From Algoriphagus sp. (lineage in GTDB: Bacteria; Bacteroidota; Bacteroidia; Cytophagales; Cyclobacteriaceae), in assembly GCF_013373065.1 (NCBI RefSeq), contig NZ_JABXIN010000022.1, positions 1 through 64,000 of the forward strand: a DNA stretch of 64,000 bases, read 5' to 3'. The notes under the pieces were generated by a model. The model had not been told where the DNA came from. It saw nothing but the letters and a program-made list of their open reading frames with translations, and ran no database searches. Of the stretch, positions 1 through 9,581 are shown piece after piece (positions within the stretch are counted from its first letter, which is position 1; the number at the start of each line of letters is the position of its first letter). Position numbers and translations under genes: made by a program.

Positions 1-96
1 CGCAGGGGTCCCACCTCTTCCCATCCCGAACAGAGAAGTTAAGCCCTGCAGCGCCGATGGTACTGGGGTTACACCCGGGAGAGTAGGTCGCCGCCT
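1..96 (+). rRNA. rrf: 5S ribosomal RNA, 3' part (5' end outside window)
   Basis: The sequence matches the conserved body of bacterial 5S rRNA: the CCCAUCCCGAAC loop, the GAAGUUAAGC segment, the GCCGAUGGUACUG segment and the GGGAGAGUAGGUCGCCGCC 3' end. About ten to fifteen bases of the 5' strand are missing because the window starts inside the gene. A rho-independent terminator follows directly, so this is the last gene of an rRNA operon read on the plus strand from the left. Confidence 0.95.
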
Positions 97-104
97 CATT
101 TATC

Positions 105-132
105 AAAAGCCCCTTACATAAGGGGCTTTTTT
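105..132 (+). terminator. Rho-independent terminator of the rRNA operon
   Basis: Perfect stem AAAAGCCCCTT / AAGGGGCTTTT around an ACAT loop, followed by a T run, nine bases after the 5S 3' end. On the other strand the T run is weaker but it could also serve the convergent mutS2 transcript. Confidence 0.9.
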
Positions 133-207
133 CGTTTATAGGGACTACGAATTAATTTTTTAATGGAAAAGAGAGAGAATGGATTTCTTTGCTTAAGCTT
201 TAAAAAT

Positions 208-2592
208 TTACTTTAAAGTAACTAGGGAAACACCTGCACCTCCTCGATCCGCATGCTCATCTTGAACTTTTTGTACTGGTTGCATAGTATGAAGTAAATT
301 CCGTGTTATTTCCCGTAAAATCCCATCTCCCTTCCCATGTACAATTCGTAATTCTTTAATTCCTAACATATAACCCTCATCAATAAAATTTTGAATCAGG
401 GGCAGAACCTCTTCTCCTCTTTTTCCTCGAAGGTCGAGATTCGTTGAAAAATCCATTAATTTTTGCTGGGTTGTATAAGAAGTAGAATGTTTGGAATGAG
501 TTTTTTTGCGAACTTCTGATTTTGAAATTTTTTCTAACCGTGACAGTTTAACCATCGATTTAAGGTCTCCGATGGATATTTCTGCTTCCTTATTTTTGAG
601 TCCCAAAACTTCTGCAATAGCTCCGTTATCCTTTAATCGCACCCAATCTCCAACTTTTATTTCTCCTCCGATTGTTTTATAGGTTATGGGTTCAATACTT
701 ATTTTTTCGGGTTTTACCTTTGATTTAAATTGTTCCAGCGACTTTCTTACTTCTTTAGTCTTCTCTTTATCTGCTTTTTCCTCCTTAATAATTCGTATGG
801 TATTTTCTATTTTTTTATTTGTCTCATCTAAAAGTCGCTTGGCCTCCAGTTTCGCTTCTTGAATAACTCGTTTTTTAGCTTGCTCGAGTGTCTCTTTTAG
901 TTGATTGTATTCTTGAAGTCTTGTTTTAAGCAATTGTTCTTTTTCCTGGACATCCTTTAAAATGATTCCGTATTTGTTTTTTTCATTCTCAAGTTGGGTA
1001 AGGAGTCGATCATAACGTACCCGCTCATCTCCAATTTGAGATTTAGCATAATTCAATATTTCTTTTCGGATACCAATTTTAGAGGCAATTTCCAATGCAA
1101 AGGAAGAACCTGGTTTTCCAATTTGTAATTGATATAATGGGGATAGATGCTCTACATCATAGCGCATTGCAGCATTCACCAATCCGGGATGTTTATCTGC
1201 GGTCTGCTTCAAATTTCCGTAATGAGTCGTAACGATTCCGAAAACGCCCTTTCTATTTAATTCCAATAAAACAGCTTCCGCAATAGCTCCCCCAAACTGA
1301 GGCTCCGTTCCGGTACCGAATTCATCGATAAAAATGATTGTTTTTTTATCAGCAAAATCTGTGAAATACCGCATGCTCATGAGATGAGAACTGTAGGTCG
1401 AAAGGTCATTTTCCAAATTCTGCTCGTCTCCGATATCAATAAAGAAGTTCTTAAAAAGTGAGCACTTTGAATCAGGATGAACAGGAATTAACAAGCCACA
1501 CTGAAGCATGTATTGTAACAGGGCGACGGTTTTCAGAGATACTGATTTACCCCCTGCGTTCGGCCCGGATATAATGACTAATCTTCGCTCTTTAGTTAAT
1601 TCAATATCAATAGGTACGATATTTCTATTTTGAGCTTTTAAAGCTAGTTCTAAAAGTGGATGTCTTGCTTTTGTCCAGAATAGCTGTTGCTCCTTAAAAA
1701 GTTGAGGTTTATTACTTTCGGTCTTTAAAGCAAACTTTGCCTTGGCTCGTATAAAATCAATTAAACCCAAGAAATTGGTAGCTTTTCGAAGAGCTGGGAT
1801 GGATGGCCGTAAGTGATTGGTCAATTCGGTTAGAATCCGAATAATCTCCCGTCGCTCCATGTATTCCAAGTCTCGGATTTCATTATTGATATCCAGTGCC
1901 TCTTCAGGCTCCATAAAGACAGTCTGTCCAGTTGCAGACTCGTCATGAATGAAGCCTCTCATTTTGCGTTTATTTTCCGCCGCAACAGGGATAACCATTC
2001 TTCCGGATCGAATTGTGATACCGGCATCTTCTACTGTCAGTCCTTTGGCCTTGGCTTCCTTGAAAATCCGCTCCATAACTTTTCGAAGACGGGTTTCTTC
2101 ATAGATGATTTGGGATCGAATTAACTGCAACTCTTTACTAGCATTGCTTTTCATTTTCCCTTTTTCGTCCAAGACGCGATCAATCTCTTTCAAAAGGGAA
2201 AGATCCAAATCCATTACCATGGCCAATAATTGGGACAAAGTGGGATAAAAATCTCCATGCTTGGCGAAAAAATTCAAACAGCCTTGAAGTGTTCGTAAAG
2301 CCAGTTTGATTTCATGAAACTCTTCCTCGTCTAGAAATGTGCCTTCTAGCTTCGCTTTTTCTAGAAAAAAGCCCAAATCTGTAAAATTCGAACTTGGAAA
2401 TGTTTCTCCTGAAATAAGAATTTCCTTAAATTCAGCCGTTTGATTTAATAGTTTCTGGATCAACTTCAGATCTGCTGAAAAGGAAATTTTGTCAACAAAC
2501 CCTTTTCCCAAAGAGGAAGTACATTCTTCTTTGACTAGATCTTTGATCTTCTGAAAGTTTATCTTTTGTTCGAGATTTTTGGGGTATAGCAT
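208..2592 (-). CDS. mutS2: Endonuclease MutS2 (MutS-family ATPase with Smr domain)
   Basis: A 794-aa protein of usual MutS2 length. It has the MutS core with Walker A GPNAGGKS near residue 344, a Walker B region with DEFGTGTEP, a long charged coiled coil at about 500-630, and a C-terminal Smr nuclease domain with LDLRG near 718 and HGKG near 752. MutS2 proteins bind branched DNA or stalled, collided ribosomes; which role applies here cannot be read from sequence. The ATG overlaps the stop of the upstream lipoprotein gene by one base (TGATG), so the two are translationally coupled. Convergent with the rRNA operon. Confidence 0.95.
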   Translation of the reverse strand: MLYPKNLEQKINFQKIKDLVKEECTSSLGKGFVDKISFSADLKLIQKLLNQTAEFKEILISGETFPSSNFTDLGFFLEKAKLEGTFLDEEEFHEIKLALRTLQGCLNFFAKHGDFYPTLSQLLAMVMDLDLSLLKEIDRVLDEKGKMKSNASKELQLIRSQIIYEETRLRKVMERIFKEAKAKGLTVEDAGITIRSGRMVIPVAAENKRKMRGFIHDESATGQTVFMEPEEALDINNEIRDLEYMERREIIRILTELTNHLRPSIPALRKATNFLGLIDFIRAKAKFALKTESNKPQLFKEQQLFWTKARHPLLELALKAQNRNIVPIDIELTKERRLVIISGPNAGGKSVSLKTVALLQYMLQCGLLIPVHPDSKCSLFKNFFIDIGDEQNLENDLSTYSSHLMSMRYFTDFADKKTIIFIDEFGTGTEPQFGGAIAEAVLLELNRKGVFGIVTTHYGNLKQTADKHPGLVNAAMRYDVEHLSPLYQLQIGKPGSSFALEIASKIGIRKEILNYAKSQIGDERVRYDRLLTQLENEKNKYGIILKDVQEKEQLLKTRLQEYNQLKETLEQAKKRVIQEAKLEAKRLLDETNKKIENTIRIIKEEKADKEKTKEVRKSLEQFKSKVKPEKISIEPITYKTIGGEIKVGDWVRLKDNGAIAEVLGLKNKEAEISIGDLKSMVKLSRLEKISKSEVRKKTHSKHSTSYTTQQKLMDFSTNLDLRGKRGEEVLPLIQNFIDEGYMLGIKELRIVHGKGDGILREITRNLLHTMQPVQKVQDEHADRGGAGVSLVTLK

Positions 2593-2942
2593 CAGAATGA
2601 TTCTTGACTTTCTGGGGCAGATTCTTTTACTACCAATGAATCAATTACGCGGGCATAAAGTTTATCCATTTCATCCGGAAACTGTAAATAATAGCGCAAA
2701 CTTTCATGGAAAATGGAATCCTCTACGCCATGCTTTTTGAACACCTCGAGTTCCATTAAAGAATAAACAGTTTGGGATGAATCGTAAGAAATGGGAAGAG
2801 CGCTAGCAATTCCTTCAGTGAGATGAATGTCAATTAAAATGCTCACCATTTCATCTTCAGAAAGTAGGGGGGATTGCTTTTTTTTACTTTCACATCCAAG
2901 AAGAAGGAAAAGTGTCAGAATAGCCCAAAACTGTGATTTCAT
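2592..2942 (-). CDS. DUF4296 domain lipoprotein
   Basis: A 116-aa protein with a lipoprotein signal: hydrophobic N-terminus ending in LLLGC, with the Cys at about residue 17 followed by a charged ESKKK stretch. The mature part contains LLSEDEMVSILIDIHLTEG, typical of the DUF4296 family of Bacteroidota. Function is unknown. It is the first gene of a two-gene operon with mutS2, and its promoter lies in the 50-100 bp divergent gap towards the DUF58 gene. Confidence 0.85.
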   Translation of the reverse strand: MKSQFWAILTLFLLLGCESKKKQSPLLSEDEMVSILIDIHLTEGIASALPISYDSSQTVYSLMELEVFKKHGVEDSIFHESLRYYLQFPDEMDKLYARVIDSLVVKESAPESQESF

Positions 2943-3048
2943 GCACTAAAATTAGGTTTTTTTAACTGAATATCGAACGACCCTTCCTGTAAGCTTGATT
3001 TTATTATTGGAGAGGGAGGTTTATCTTAGGCCGTTAAATTGTCAAGGG

Positions 3049-3930
3049 ATGAATCAGCAGCTTTTCAGCAAGCTTAGAAAGTATGAAATCATGATCCGAA
3101 AGGTGGCCAATAATCACCTTCAAGGGGATTATCAGTCTCTCTTTAAGGGTTCAGGACTTGAATTTGACGACTTGCGGCCCTATCAATATGGAGATGATGT
3201 ACGGACTATTGAATGGAAAGTTTCTGCAAAAGGTCATGGTACCTTTGTAAAGACATTCAAAGAGGATAAGGAACAATCTGTCTATTTTTTATTGGATATT
3301 TCAGGTAGTCAAGATATTGGTCAAACCGGCCATAAGAAAATCGATCAAGGAAAAGTTATTGCCGGCGTTCTTACGCTTGCAGCCATTTTTGAAGGAAGCC
3401 AGGTTGGCTTGATCAGCTTTTCAGATCAAAAGGAAAAAGTGATTCTTCCGGGAAAAGGAAGTAAACAAGCCGTTAAGGTAGTTCGAGGTATTTTTGATCA
3501 TCAAAATATTTCCCTAAAAACGGATCTCAATGAAATGTTCTCTTATGCCCTCAATTTGATAAAAAAGCGAAGTATCATCGTGGTTATTTCTGATTTCATC
3601 GATGAAGGATATGAGCGCTCATTTAGAGCGATGGCAGAGAAGCATGATTTAGTGGCTATTCAATTGACTGATCCACGGGAATCAGCATTGCCTTCCTTGG
3701 GAATAATCCCTGTTTTTGATAAGGAAAAGGGAAGAACTACTTGGGTAAATACTGCCTTTGGTAGTTTCTCAAAGAAAATATCAGAGACCTTTACCTCAGA
3801 ACGTGATCATTTAAAATTGATTTGCAAAAAAAATCAAATCAATTATTTGGCGATTGATACTACCGAGGATATTGTATTGCCCTTGATGGAATTGTTTAAG
3901 TATAGAAACAAATCAATGAAGCGTGGTTAA
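3049..3930 (+). CDS. DUF58 domain protein (VWA-like, BAT/MoxR-type operon)
   Basis: A 293-aa soluble protein. It carries the DUF58 signature LRPYQYGDDVRTIEWKVSAK and a VWA-like DISGS motif about 80 residues in. The open frame reaches back to a TTG at 2995, but the ATG at 3049 gives the normal family N-terminus and is preferred. DUF58 proteins usually accompany a MoxR AAA+ ATPase and VWA membrane proteins. Here the DUF58 gene opens a three-gene operon with overlapping junctions, and no moxR gene is adjacent. Confidence 0.88.
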   Translation: MNQQLFSKLRKYEIMIRKVANNHLQGDYQSLFKGSGLEFDDLRPYQYGDDVRTIEWKVSAKGHGTFVKTFKEDKEQSVYFLLDISGSQDIGQTGHKKIDQGKVIAGVLTLAAIFEGSQVGLISFSDQKEKVILPGKGSKQAVKVVRGIFDHQNISLKTDLNEMFSYALNLIKKRSIIVVISDFIDEGYERSFRAMAEKHDLVAIQLTDPRESALPSLGIIPVFDKEKGRTTWVNTAFGSFSKKISETFTSERDHLKLICKKNQINYLAIDTTEDIVLPLMELFKYRNKSMKRG

Positions 3931-4819
3931 GGTTAGGATTCTATTTGCTTTTCTTTTGCTATCTGCTTCCTTGATGGCCCAGGAGGTTCAAGTCAATGGA
4001 TATTTTATGTCCGATTCTGCGAAACTTGGAGAGCGAGTGGGGTATGTGCTGAAAGCGACCTATCCTGCAGACCGACAGTTGATATTTCCGGATTCTACCT
4101 ATGACTTTTCGCCATTTGTCCTCTTGGAAAAGCAAACATTCCTAAGTAGTACGCAGGACTCTGTGACTGCAGATAGTACCATTTATTTTCTTTCCAATTT
4201 TGAATTGGATTCGGTGGCTTATTTGACATTACCTGTTTTTGAGCTTTCGAGATATGATAGTATTACGCATTTTCCACTTGAGGCAAGCATTGCTGTGAAA
4301 TGGACACTGGATTCAATTCCTGAGGAGTTGATGTTTCAGGAGAACAATGTATATCAACCTATCCCCAAAAAATGGGATTTGATTCTTTTAGGAATAATTT
4401 CAATAGGTTTAATCATTCTCATTGGAGGAGGCTACTGGTTATTTGGCGATCGGATAAAGCGGTTTTTGTTTGAGCGAAATGAGAAACGTAGGTGGAAGAA
4501 ATTCGCGAAACGTTGGAATGAAGCAACTTCCAATTTGGAATCTCAGCCGAGTATGGAAGCTGCCGATGAACTTCTTGGAATTTGGAAAGGGTATATGGAG
4601 TCGATCACAGGGCTTCCGATCAAAGAATGGACTTCCAGCGAGTTAGGTGAAAAATTAGATGATTTGAAAATTTTCAGTTCCCTAAGAGCTATTGAATTAA
4701 TTATTTATGCTGGTGCCCAATCCGAAATCAAAGAGGCTGCAGGTTACTTGCTGGAAGTGGCAGAGGAAAAGTTTGAGCAAAAACTAAAAAACATCAAGCA
4801 TGATCGAGCAATTGTCTGA
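3923..4819 (+). CDS. Exported single-pass membrane protein, BatD-like
   Basis: A 298-aa protein starting at a GTG that overlaps the DUF58 stop by eight bases. The GTG is supported because it directly begins a signal peptide (about residues 1-19, ending SLMAQ). A periplasmic part follows, then a transmembrane segment at about 152-173, then a basic cytoplasmic tail with RRWKKFAKRW. This topology and position resemble BatD/DUF4381-type partners of VWA proteins in the Bacteroidota BAT operon. Family assignment is by context and topology rather than by a strong motif. Confidence 0.6.
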   Translation: MVKVRILFAFLLLSASLMAQEVQVNGYFMSDSAKLGERVGYVLKATYPADRQLIFPDSTYDFSPFVLLEKQTFLSSTQDSVTADSTIYFLSNFELDSVAYLTLPVFELSRYDSITHFPLEASIAVKWTLDSIPEELMFQENNVYQPIPKKWDLILLGIISIGLIILIGGGYWLFGDRIKRFLFERNEKRRWKKFAKRWNEATSNLESQPSMEAADELLGIWKGYMESITGLPIKEWTSSELGEKLDDLKIFSSLRAIELIIYAGAQSEIKEAAGYLLEVAEEKFEQKLKNIKHDRAIV

Positions 4820-5843
4820 TTTTTTTAGGTTTTCCTGGTTTACCCTCGAAGCTTTTCAAAGTTATGAGTGGGAGAAACCGCTATTTCTTCATCTGATTTG
4901 GGTAATTCTGTTTTTGATGCTACTTCGAAAAGCGATCAAGTTTTTGAAGAACCCAGTATTAGAACTATCACTACCCAAAAAAGTAGCTCAAAACAACCCT
5001 TGGACTTATTTAAGGCTTATTCCTTCGCTTCTTTTTTACTTGAGCTTGGTTTTTATCATAATCGCCTTGGCAAGGCCTCAGCGAACGAATGAACGAGTAG
5101 AGCAGTATACTGAGGGGATCGATATTATGCTGGTGATGGATATTTCGGAGTCCATGGATTTGCAGGATTTTTCTCCCAATCGTTTAGAAGCAGCTAAGCA
5201 AACTGCCATTGATTTTATTCAAGGTCGATTTGGCGATCGGATTGGGATTGTGGTTTTTGCGGGGGAGGCTTTTTCTTTGGCGCCTTTGACCAATGATTAC
5301 AAATTACTGACCGAATTGATTTCGGAGATTTCATTTGACATCATGGAAGCAAAGGGAACAGCAATTGGTTCTGCCATAGCTGCAGGGACTAATCGTCTCA
5401 AAGATGCTGAATCTGTTTCTAAAGTGATGATATTGCTCAGTGACGGGGAAAGCAATGCTGGGAATGTAGACCCGCTTTTTGCGGCACAATTAGCATCCGC
5501 TTTGGGAATCAAAATTTATACGATCGCAGTCGGAAAAGATGGGATGGTTCCTTACGGAACGGATTTTTTTGGAAGACCGCAAATGGTTGAAAGCTATTTG
5601 GATGAAACAAACCTTCGAGAAATCGCTAATTTGACACAAGCGGAGTTCTTCAGAGCAAGTGACGGGAATGCCCTTCAAGATATTTTTCAACGTATAGATC
5701 AACTTGAAAAAAGTGAAATTATGGAAAATCGGTATCGGGAAACGACCGATTATTATCGGGTTTACCTTTTTTGGGGGATGATCTTTTTCTTGTTGTGGTT
5801 AATTCTGAAAAGCAGTTTCCTTAATAACTTCTTATTGGACTGA
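4800..5843 (+). CDS. VWA domain membrane protein, BatA-like
   Basis: A 347-aa protein. Two N-terminal transmembrane segments (about 28-45 and 70-90) precede a von Willebrand A domain with the MIDAS motif DISES at about residue 116 and a later LLSDGESN. A C-terminal transmembrane segment lies near 322-342. The start overlaps the previous gene by 20 bases. In known BAT operons BatA is followed by BatB, BatC and BatE; here the next gene is convergent, so the operon is short. The 3' end overlaps the convergent alkB-like gene by 12 bases. Confidence 0.85.
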   Translation: MIEQLSDFFRFSWFTLEAFQSYEWEKPLFLHLIWVILFLMLLRKAIKFLKNPVLELSLPKKVAQNNPWTYLRLIPSLLFYLSLVFIIIALARPQRTNERVEQYTEGIDIMLVMDISESMDLQDFSPNRLEAAKQTAIDFIQGRFGDRIGIVVFAGEAFSLAPLTNDYKLLTELISEISFDIMEAKGTAIGSAIAAGTNRLKDAESVSKVMILLSDGESNAGNVDPLFAAQLASALGIKIYTIAVGKDGMVPYGTDFFGRPQMVESYLDETNLREIANLTQAEFFRASDGNALQDIFQRIDQLEKSEIMENRYRETTDYYRVYLFWGMIFFLLWLILKSSFLNNFLLD

Positions 5844-6923
5844 TCCTTCAAAGGTTTTTTCCTTCCATTGAATCAATCGTGGGTTCATCATTGAAAACCA
5901 TATCGGCGGAAAAAATGCAACAATGATCATAGCAGAATAGCCCGCTGGCAGTTGAGGACTTTCATCGTAGTGATTGAGAATTTGATATGGTTTATGGGCA
6001 AAAGCATGATGATCAGAATGGCGTTGCAATTGGAATAAGAGAAAATTACTTACCCTATGACTCGCATTCCAGGAATGAATGGGAGTTACCCGTTCATATC
6101 TCCCATTTTCGAGAAGTTTTCGTTCCATTCCATAATGCTCTAAATAATTAACAGCTTCCAAGAGGCTAAATGCTAAAATACTTTGTCCAAAAAAGAATAC
6201 GGGGACTTCCCAAACCCATCGATCCAAAGCCATAGAAAATCCAATAAACACTAATGCTATAAATAAAATTGGAATCAGGGTATACTGGATCATTTCATTA
6301 TGAACAGAGTAAAAGCGTAATTTTTTCTTTTGAAGTCGCTCCCTCTCTATTTTCCATGCGCTGCGATAACCATCACAAACTGATCGCAGCCAAAAAGCAT
6401 AGAAATTTTCCTCGAATCGACTGGTAGCTGGATCTTCAGGAGTTGCTACCCGGACATGGTGTCCCCGATTATGCTCTATAATGAAATGCATGTAGCATAC
6501 CGTCATCAAAAGGATTTTGGCGTAAAGCTGTTCTAATTTTCCGCTTTTGTGTCCTAATTCATGAGCGACAGTAATCCCAATTCCTCCTGTCACAAGTGCC
6601 ATTCCTGTGGTCAATGAAAGCCAATCTACAATTGAAAGATTATCTGTGGCGACTACATAGAAAGCCCAACCTAGGACTGCTAATTGGATATAGACCCAGG
6701 AAAATGTTACCCATTGGTAAAACCGTTCTTTTGCGACCTTGGAGACTGCTTCTTTTGGAATATTCGTCGTATCCGTGCTGATCAAATAATCCATTAGGGG
6801 GACAAGAACAAATACAAAAATGTGAATCAACCACCGGTTGAATCCTCCCAAATAATATCCCGAGATAAGTAGAATAGGCAGGATTAATGCGCTAAAAAAA
6901 CCGATTTTTTTAAGTACTCCCAT
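5832..6923 (-). CDS. alkB: AlkB-type integral membrane di-iron hydroxylase (alkane 1-monooxygenase family)
   Basis: A 363-aa membrane protein with the histidine boxes of the AlkB/fatty-acid-desaturase superfamily: HELGH near residue 121, HNRGHH near 151, an additional LEHYG near 261 and QRHSDHH near 302. Several hydrophobic segments surround them. AlkB enzymes hydroxylate terminal carbons of alkanes using O2, a di-iron site and rubredoxin; no rubredoxin gene is adjacent, so the substrate here is open. It is divergent from hemN, and the FNR-like site in the shared intergenic region could affect both genes. Confidence 0.82.
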   Translation of the reverse strand: MGVLKKIGFFSALILPILLISGYYLGGFNRWLIHIFVFVLVPLMDYLISTDTTNIPKEAVSKVAKERFYQWVTFSWVYIQLAVLGWAFYVVATDNLSIVDWLSLTTGMALVTGGIGITVAHELGHKSGKLEQLYAKILLMTVCYMHFIIEHNRGHHVRVATPEDPATSRFEENFYAFWLRSVCDGYRSAWKIERERLQKKKLRFYSVHNEMIQYTLIPILFIALVFIGFSMALDRWVWEVPVFFFGQSILAFSLLEAVNYLEHYGMERKLLENGRYERVTPIHSWNASHRVSNFLLFQLQRHSDHHAFAHKPYQILNHYDESPQLPAGYSAMIIVAFFPPIWFSMMNPRLIQWKEKTFEGSVQ

Positions 6924-7007
6924 TGTCGATTTGAGCTATGTCCGAATCTAATGCAAACCAAAATAAAAATCAATCTTAGGCAACTAGGTTCAGATTTCTG
7001 TAAATCC

Positions 7008-7019
7008 TGATTTATGTCA
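7008..7019. promoter_or_regulatory. FNR/CRP-type palindrome upstream of hemN
   Basis: TGATTTATGTCA, a TGA-N6-TCA palindrome of FNR/CRP geometry, centred 79 bases before the hemN ATG. A weak Bacteroidota -7-like TACTTCAG at 7043-7050 sits about 33 bases from the centre, which is the class II spacing. Two related sites occur before ccoI and the Usp-like gene. Confidence 0.55.
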
Positions 7020-7092
7020 TTTTTCAAGCTAGTTCCTGTCACTACTTCAGTTTTTTTTTGTTTTCATTTTTGACCTTCCAAATCAGTTATCT

Positions 7093-8445
7093 ATGGGCAA
7101 TTTCGCACTCATTAAAAAGTACAATACTCCTGCTCCACGGTATACCAGTTATCCAACTGTCCCTCTTTGGGACAATGATCTACTATCGGAAGATTGGGGT
7201 GAATTGGTTTCTAAATCATTTTCAATGTATGGAAAGGAGGATGGCGTAAGTCTTTACATTCATTTACCATTTTGTGAAAGTCTCTGTATCTATTGTGGAT
7301 GTAATAAGCGTATCACAAAGAATCACGGAGTAGAAGAACCATATTTAGATGCCTTAATTCAGGAATGGAAAAAGTATTTGGAATACTTTGGGGAAAAACC
7401 TCAAATTTCTGGTATTCATTTGGGAGGAGGCACTCCAACATTTTTTTCCCCACAATCACTGAATTATCTGATTTCGTCTATTCTTAAATCGGCTGAGGTT
7501 TCAGAAAATCGTGAATTTAGTTTTGAGGGGCACCCTAATAATACGACCAAAGAGCACCTTGAAGTCTTAGCAGAGCTAGGGTTTGATCGGGTTAGTTTTG
7601 GGATACAGGATTTTGATGAAACAGTACAGCAGGCAATTCACCGGATTCAACATTTTGAAAAGGTTCAAAAAGCGACTGATCAAGCAAGAAGTTTTGGGTA
7701 TACTTCCATCAATTTTGATTTGATTTATGGATTGCCTCACCAAACTCTACTTACGTTAGAGGACACTTTTGAAAAGGTGATTTCTCTTTCCCCCGATCGA
7801 ATTGCTTTTTACAGCTACGCACATGTTCCAAGTTCATTTCCTGCTCAGAAGAGTTATGAAAATCATCTCCCTAATGAATTAGAAAAGCGAGAGCTTTATG
7901 AATTTGGAAAGAAAAAGTTGCGGGAAGCAGGGTATGTTGAAATCGGAATGGACCACTTTTCGAAGAAGGAAGACCCTCTTTATTTGGCTCTTCAGCAGGG
8001 AACTTTGCATCGGAATTTTATGGGTTTTACGACCTCGCCTTCAAAAATCCTGATTGGGCTTGGCGCGAGTAGTATCAGCGATATTCATTTGGCCTATGCC
8101 CAAAATGAAAAAAGCATTAATTCCTATCAATCCGTTATCGCTAAAGGAGATTGGGCTATTACAAAGGGGCATCGGATGACCAATGAGGACTTGATGATTC
8201 GCGATTTTATTCTGGATTTAATTTGCAATCATCAGTCAATCATTTCTAGAGATTTATGGGGAATATTGAGTGAAAACCAATTGCTCCAATTAGGCGAAAT
8301 GCAGCAAGAGAAATTAGTAGAATTAGATGGAAATCAGCTTCAGGTTACCAAAGATGGAGTTTTATTTATCCGTCAGATCTGTAAGGTTTTCGACAATAGA
8401 CTTCAGAATCAAACGAGAGAATTGGTGTTTAGCAAAGCAATTTGA
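7093..8445 (+). CDS. hemN: Oxygen-independent coproporphyrinogen III oxidase (radical SAM)
   Basis: A 450-aa protein with the radical-SAM cluster motif CESLCIYCGC near residues 61-70 and the following HLGGGTPTF motif. Length and the N-terminal KYNTPAPRYTSYPTVP segment are typical of HemN. The family converts coproporphyrinogen III to protoporphyrinogen IX without O2, in the cytoplasm. The gene lies next to the cbb3 oxidase operon, which needs heme under low oxygen, and has an FNR-like site in its promoter region. Convergent with the SafE-like gene; the two ends are two bases apart. Confidence 0.95.
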   Translation: MGNFALIKKYNTPAPRYTSYPTVPLWDNDLLSEDWGELVSKSFSMYGKEDGVSLYIHLPFCESLCIYCGCNKRITKNHGVEEPYLDALIQEWKKYLEYFGEKPQISGIHLGGGTPTFFSPQSLNYLISSILKSAEVSENREFSFEGHPNNTTKEHLEVLAELGFDRVSFGIQDFDETVQQAIHRIQHFEKVQKATDQARSFGYTSINFDLIYGLPHQTLLTLEDTFEKVISLSPDRIAFYSYAHVPSSFPAQKSYENHLPNELEKRELYEFGKKKLREAGYVEIGMDHFSKKEDPLYLALQQGTLHRNFMGFTTSPSKILIGLGASSISDIHLAYAQNEKSINSYQSVIAKGDWAITKGHRMTNEDLMIRDFILDLICNHQSIISRDLWGILSENQLLQLGEMQQEKLVELDGNQLQVTKDGVLFIRQICKVFDNRLQNQTRELVFSKAI

Positions 8446-8447
8446 GC

Positions 8448-9152
8448 CTATTCACAGACGGTGATGCCAATTTGCTCAGTTCCATAGTTGAAAATCTGGA
8501 TATCAGGACTCAGTCCATGAATGCCCAGTCCCAATCCCCTGAAAATAAAAAGTACTCCCAATATCACTCCTAAATAGGGGATTGCTTTTTGGAAATTCAG
8601 TCGGGTTTTTACGCTGATTAATTTTCCTGAATACATTAAAAAGAGGAGGAGAGGGATGGTTCCTATTCCAAAAAAGAACATGTAAGTTGCTCCAAGGTAA
8701 GGGTTTTGGAAACCTAAAGCTGCAATAAGCGCCATATAAACCATTCCGCAAGGAAGTAAACCATTGGCTAACCCTGTTGCGAAAAAAGCTGGCTTTCCAC
8801 CTTTCTTTAAGAAATAAGATAGTTTTGATTTTACCCAATAGACTACTCCTGATAGCCAAGGAATGGTCAAAATCTGCTCAGACTTCTTATAATTCAAAGA
8901 GAGCAAAACTAAAAGAACTCCCATTCCGATTGAAAATCCTTGTTGGATTCCTGCCAGCGAGAGGGAAAACCCTAAAAATCCAATTACTAAACCTAATGCC
9001 GCATAGGTTACACTACGTCCTAGGTTATAAAGAATTTTGTTCCACAGAAAGCCTGAATTCCCTGCATTTCCAACTGCCAATGCAATAGGACCGCACATTC
9101 CCACACAGTGGAATGAACCCAAAAATCCCAAAAGAAAGGCAGTCCAAAGCAT
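8448..9152 (-). CDS. SafE/DsbD-like membrane protein (cbb3 operon)
   Basis: A 234-aa polytopic protein. The N-terminus has the SFHCVGMCGPIAL motif of the SafE/UreH-like (DsbD_2) transporter family, and GLLPCGMVYMAL in the second half mirrors it. Members of this family sit at the end of cbb3 oxidase operons in many bacteria and are usually annotated as sulfite exporter TauE/SafE; a role in metal or redox handling for oxidase maturation is suspected but not shown. It is the last gene of the cco operon and abuts ccoH with no gap. Confidence 0.85.
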   Translation of the reverse strand: MLWTAFLLGFLGSFHCVGMCGPIALAVGNAGNSGFLWNKILYNLGRSVTYAALGLVIGFLGFSLSLAGIQQGFSIGMGVLLVLLSLNYKKSEQILTIPWLSGVVYWVKSKLSYFLKKGGKPAFFATGLANGLLPCGMVYMALIAALGFQNPYLGATYMFFFGIGTIPLLLFLMYSGKLISVKTRLNFQKAIPYLGVILGVLFIFRGLGLGIHGLSPDIQIFNYGTEQIGITVCE

Positions 9153-9578
9153 TTAGATAGTTATTTTCTTTTCTTGATAAAAGGCCACGCCATTTTCAGT
9201 CCAGCTTAACTGGACTCTCCAATATCCAGGTTTTAAATCCGCCACTGAGACCGCCTTCTTTCCTTCTTCATTAATTTCAATGGATAAAGATTTATCCAGA
9301 CTTGCGTCAGAAGGCCGGAATAATTGAAGGTTTCCCTTTGCTCCAACAGGAAGGTCTAAAATCATGGATTTTGTTTGGATATCATATCGTATAACCTCAC
9401 GGTCGAGAGCCAAGGTTGAGGCTTCTTTATCAATTTGCTCTTGGTACTTGATTTCTGCTTCGTAATAATTATCCCTGACAAGTTCAATCCCATCCATTCT
9501 TACGGAGATCACAACCATAGTCATGATAATCCCAATAAAAACAATGATTGAAAGCAATATTCCTTTTCCCCAATTCAT
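9153..9578 (-). CDS. ccoH: CcoH/FixH-like cbb3 oxidase assembly protein
   Basis: A 141-aa protein with one N-terminal transmembrane segment (about residues 6-26), then the RDNYYEAEIKYQEQIDKE segment typical of FixH. The rest is a periplasmic beta-rich domain. CcoH associates with the cbb3 oxidase during assembly. Position between ccoG and the SafE-like gene supports the call. Confidence 0.9.
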   Translation of the reverse strand: MNWGKGILLSIIVFIGIIMTMVVISVRMDGIELVRDNYYEAEIKYQEQIDKEASTLALDREVIRYDIQTKSMILDLPVGAKGNLQLFRPSDASLDKSLSIEINEEGKKAVSVADLKPGYWRVQLSWTENGVAFYQEKKITI

Positions 9579-9581
9579 AAT

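Noticed and set aside
2995..3048. TTG-initiated extension of the DUF58 protein
   Set aside because: The ATG at 3049 gives the expected N-terminus and the extension lies in the divergent promoter gap.
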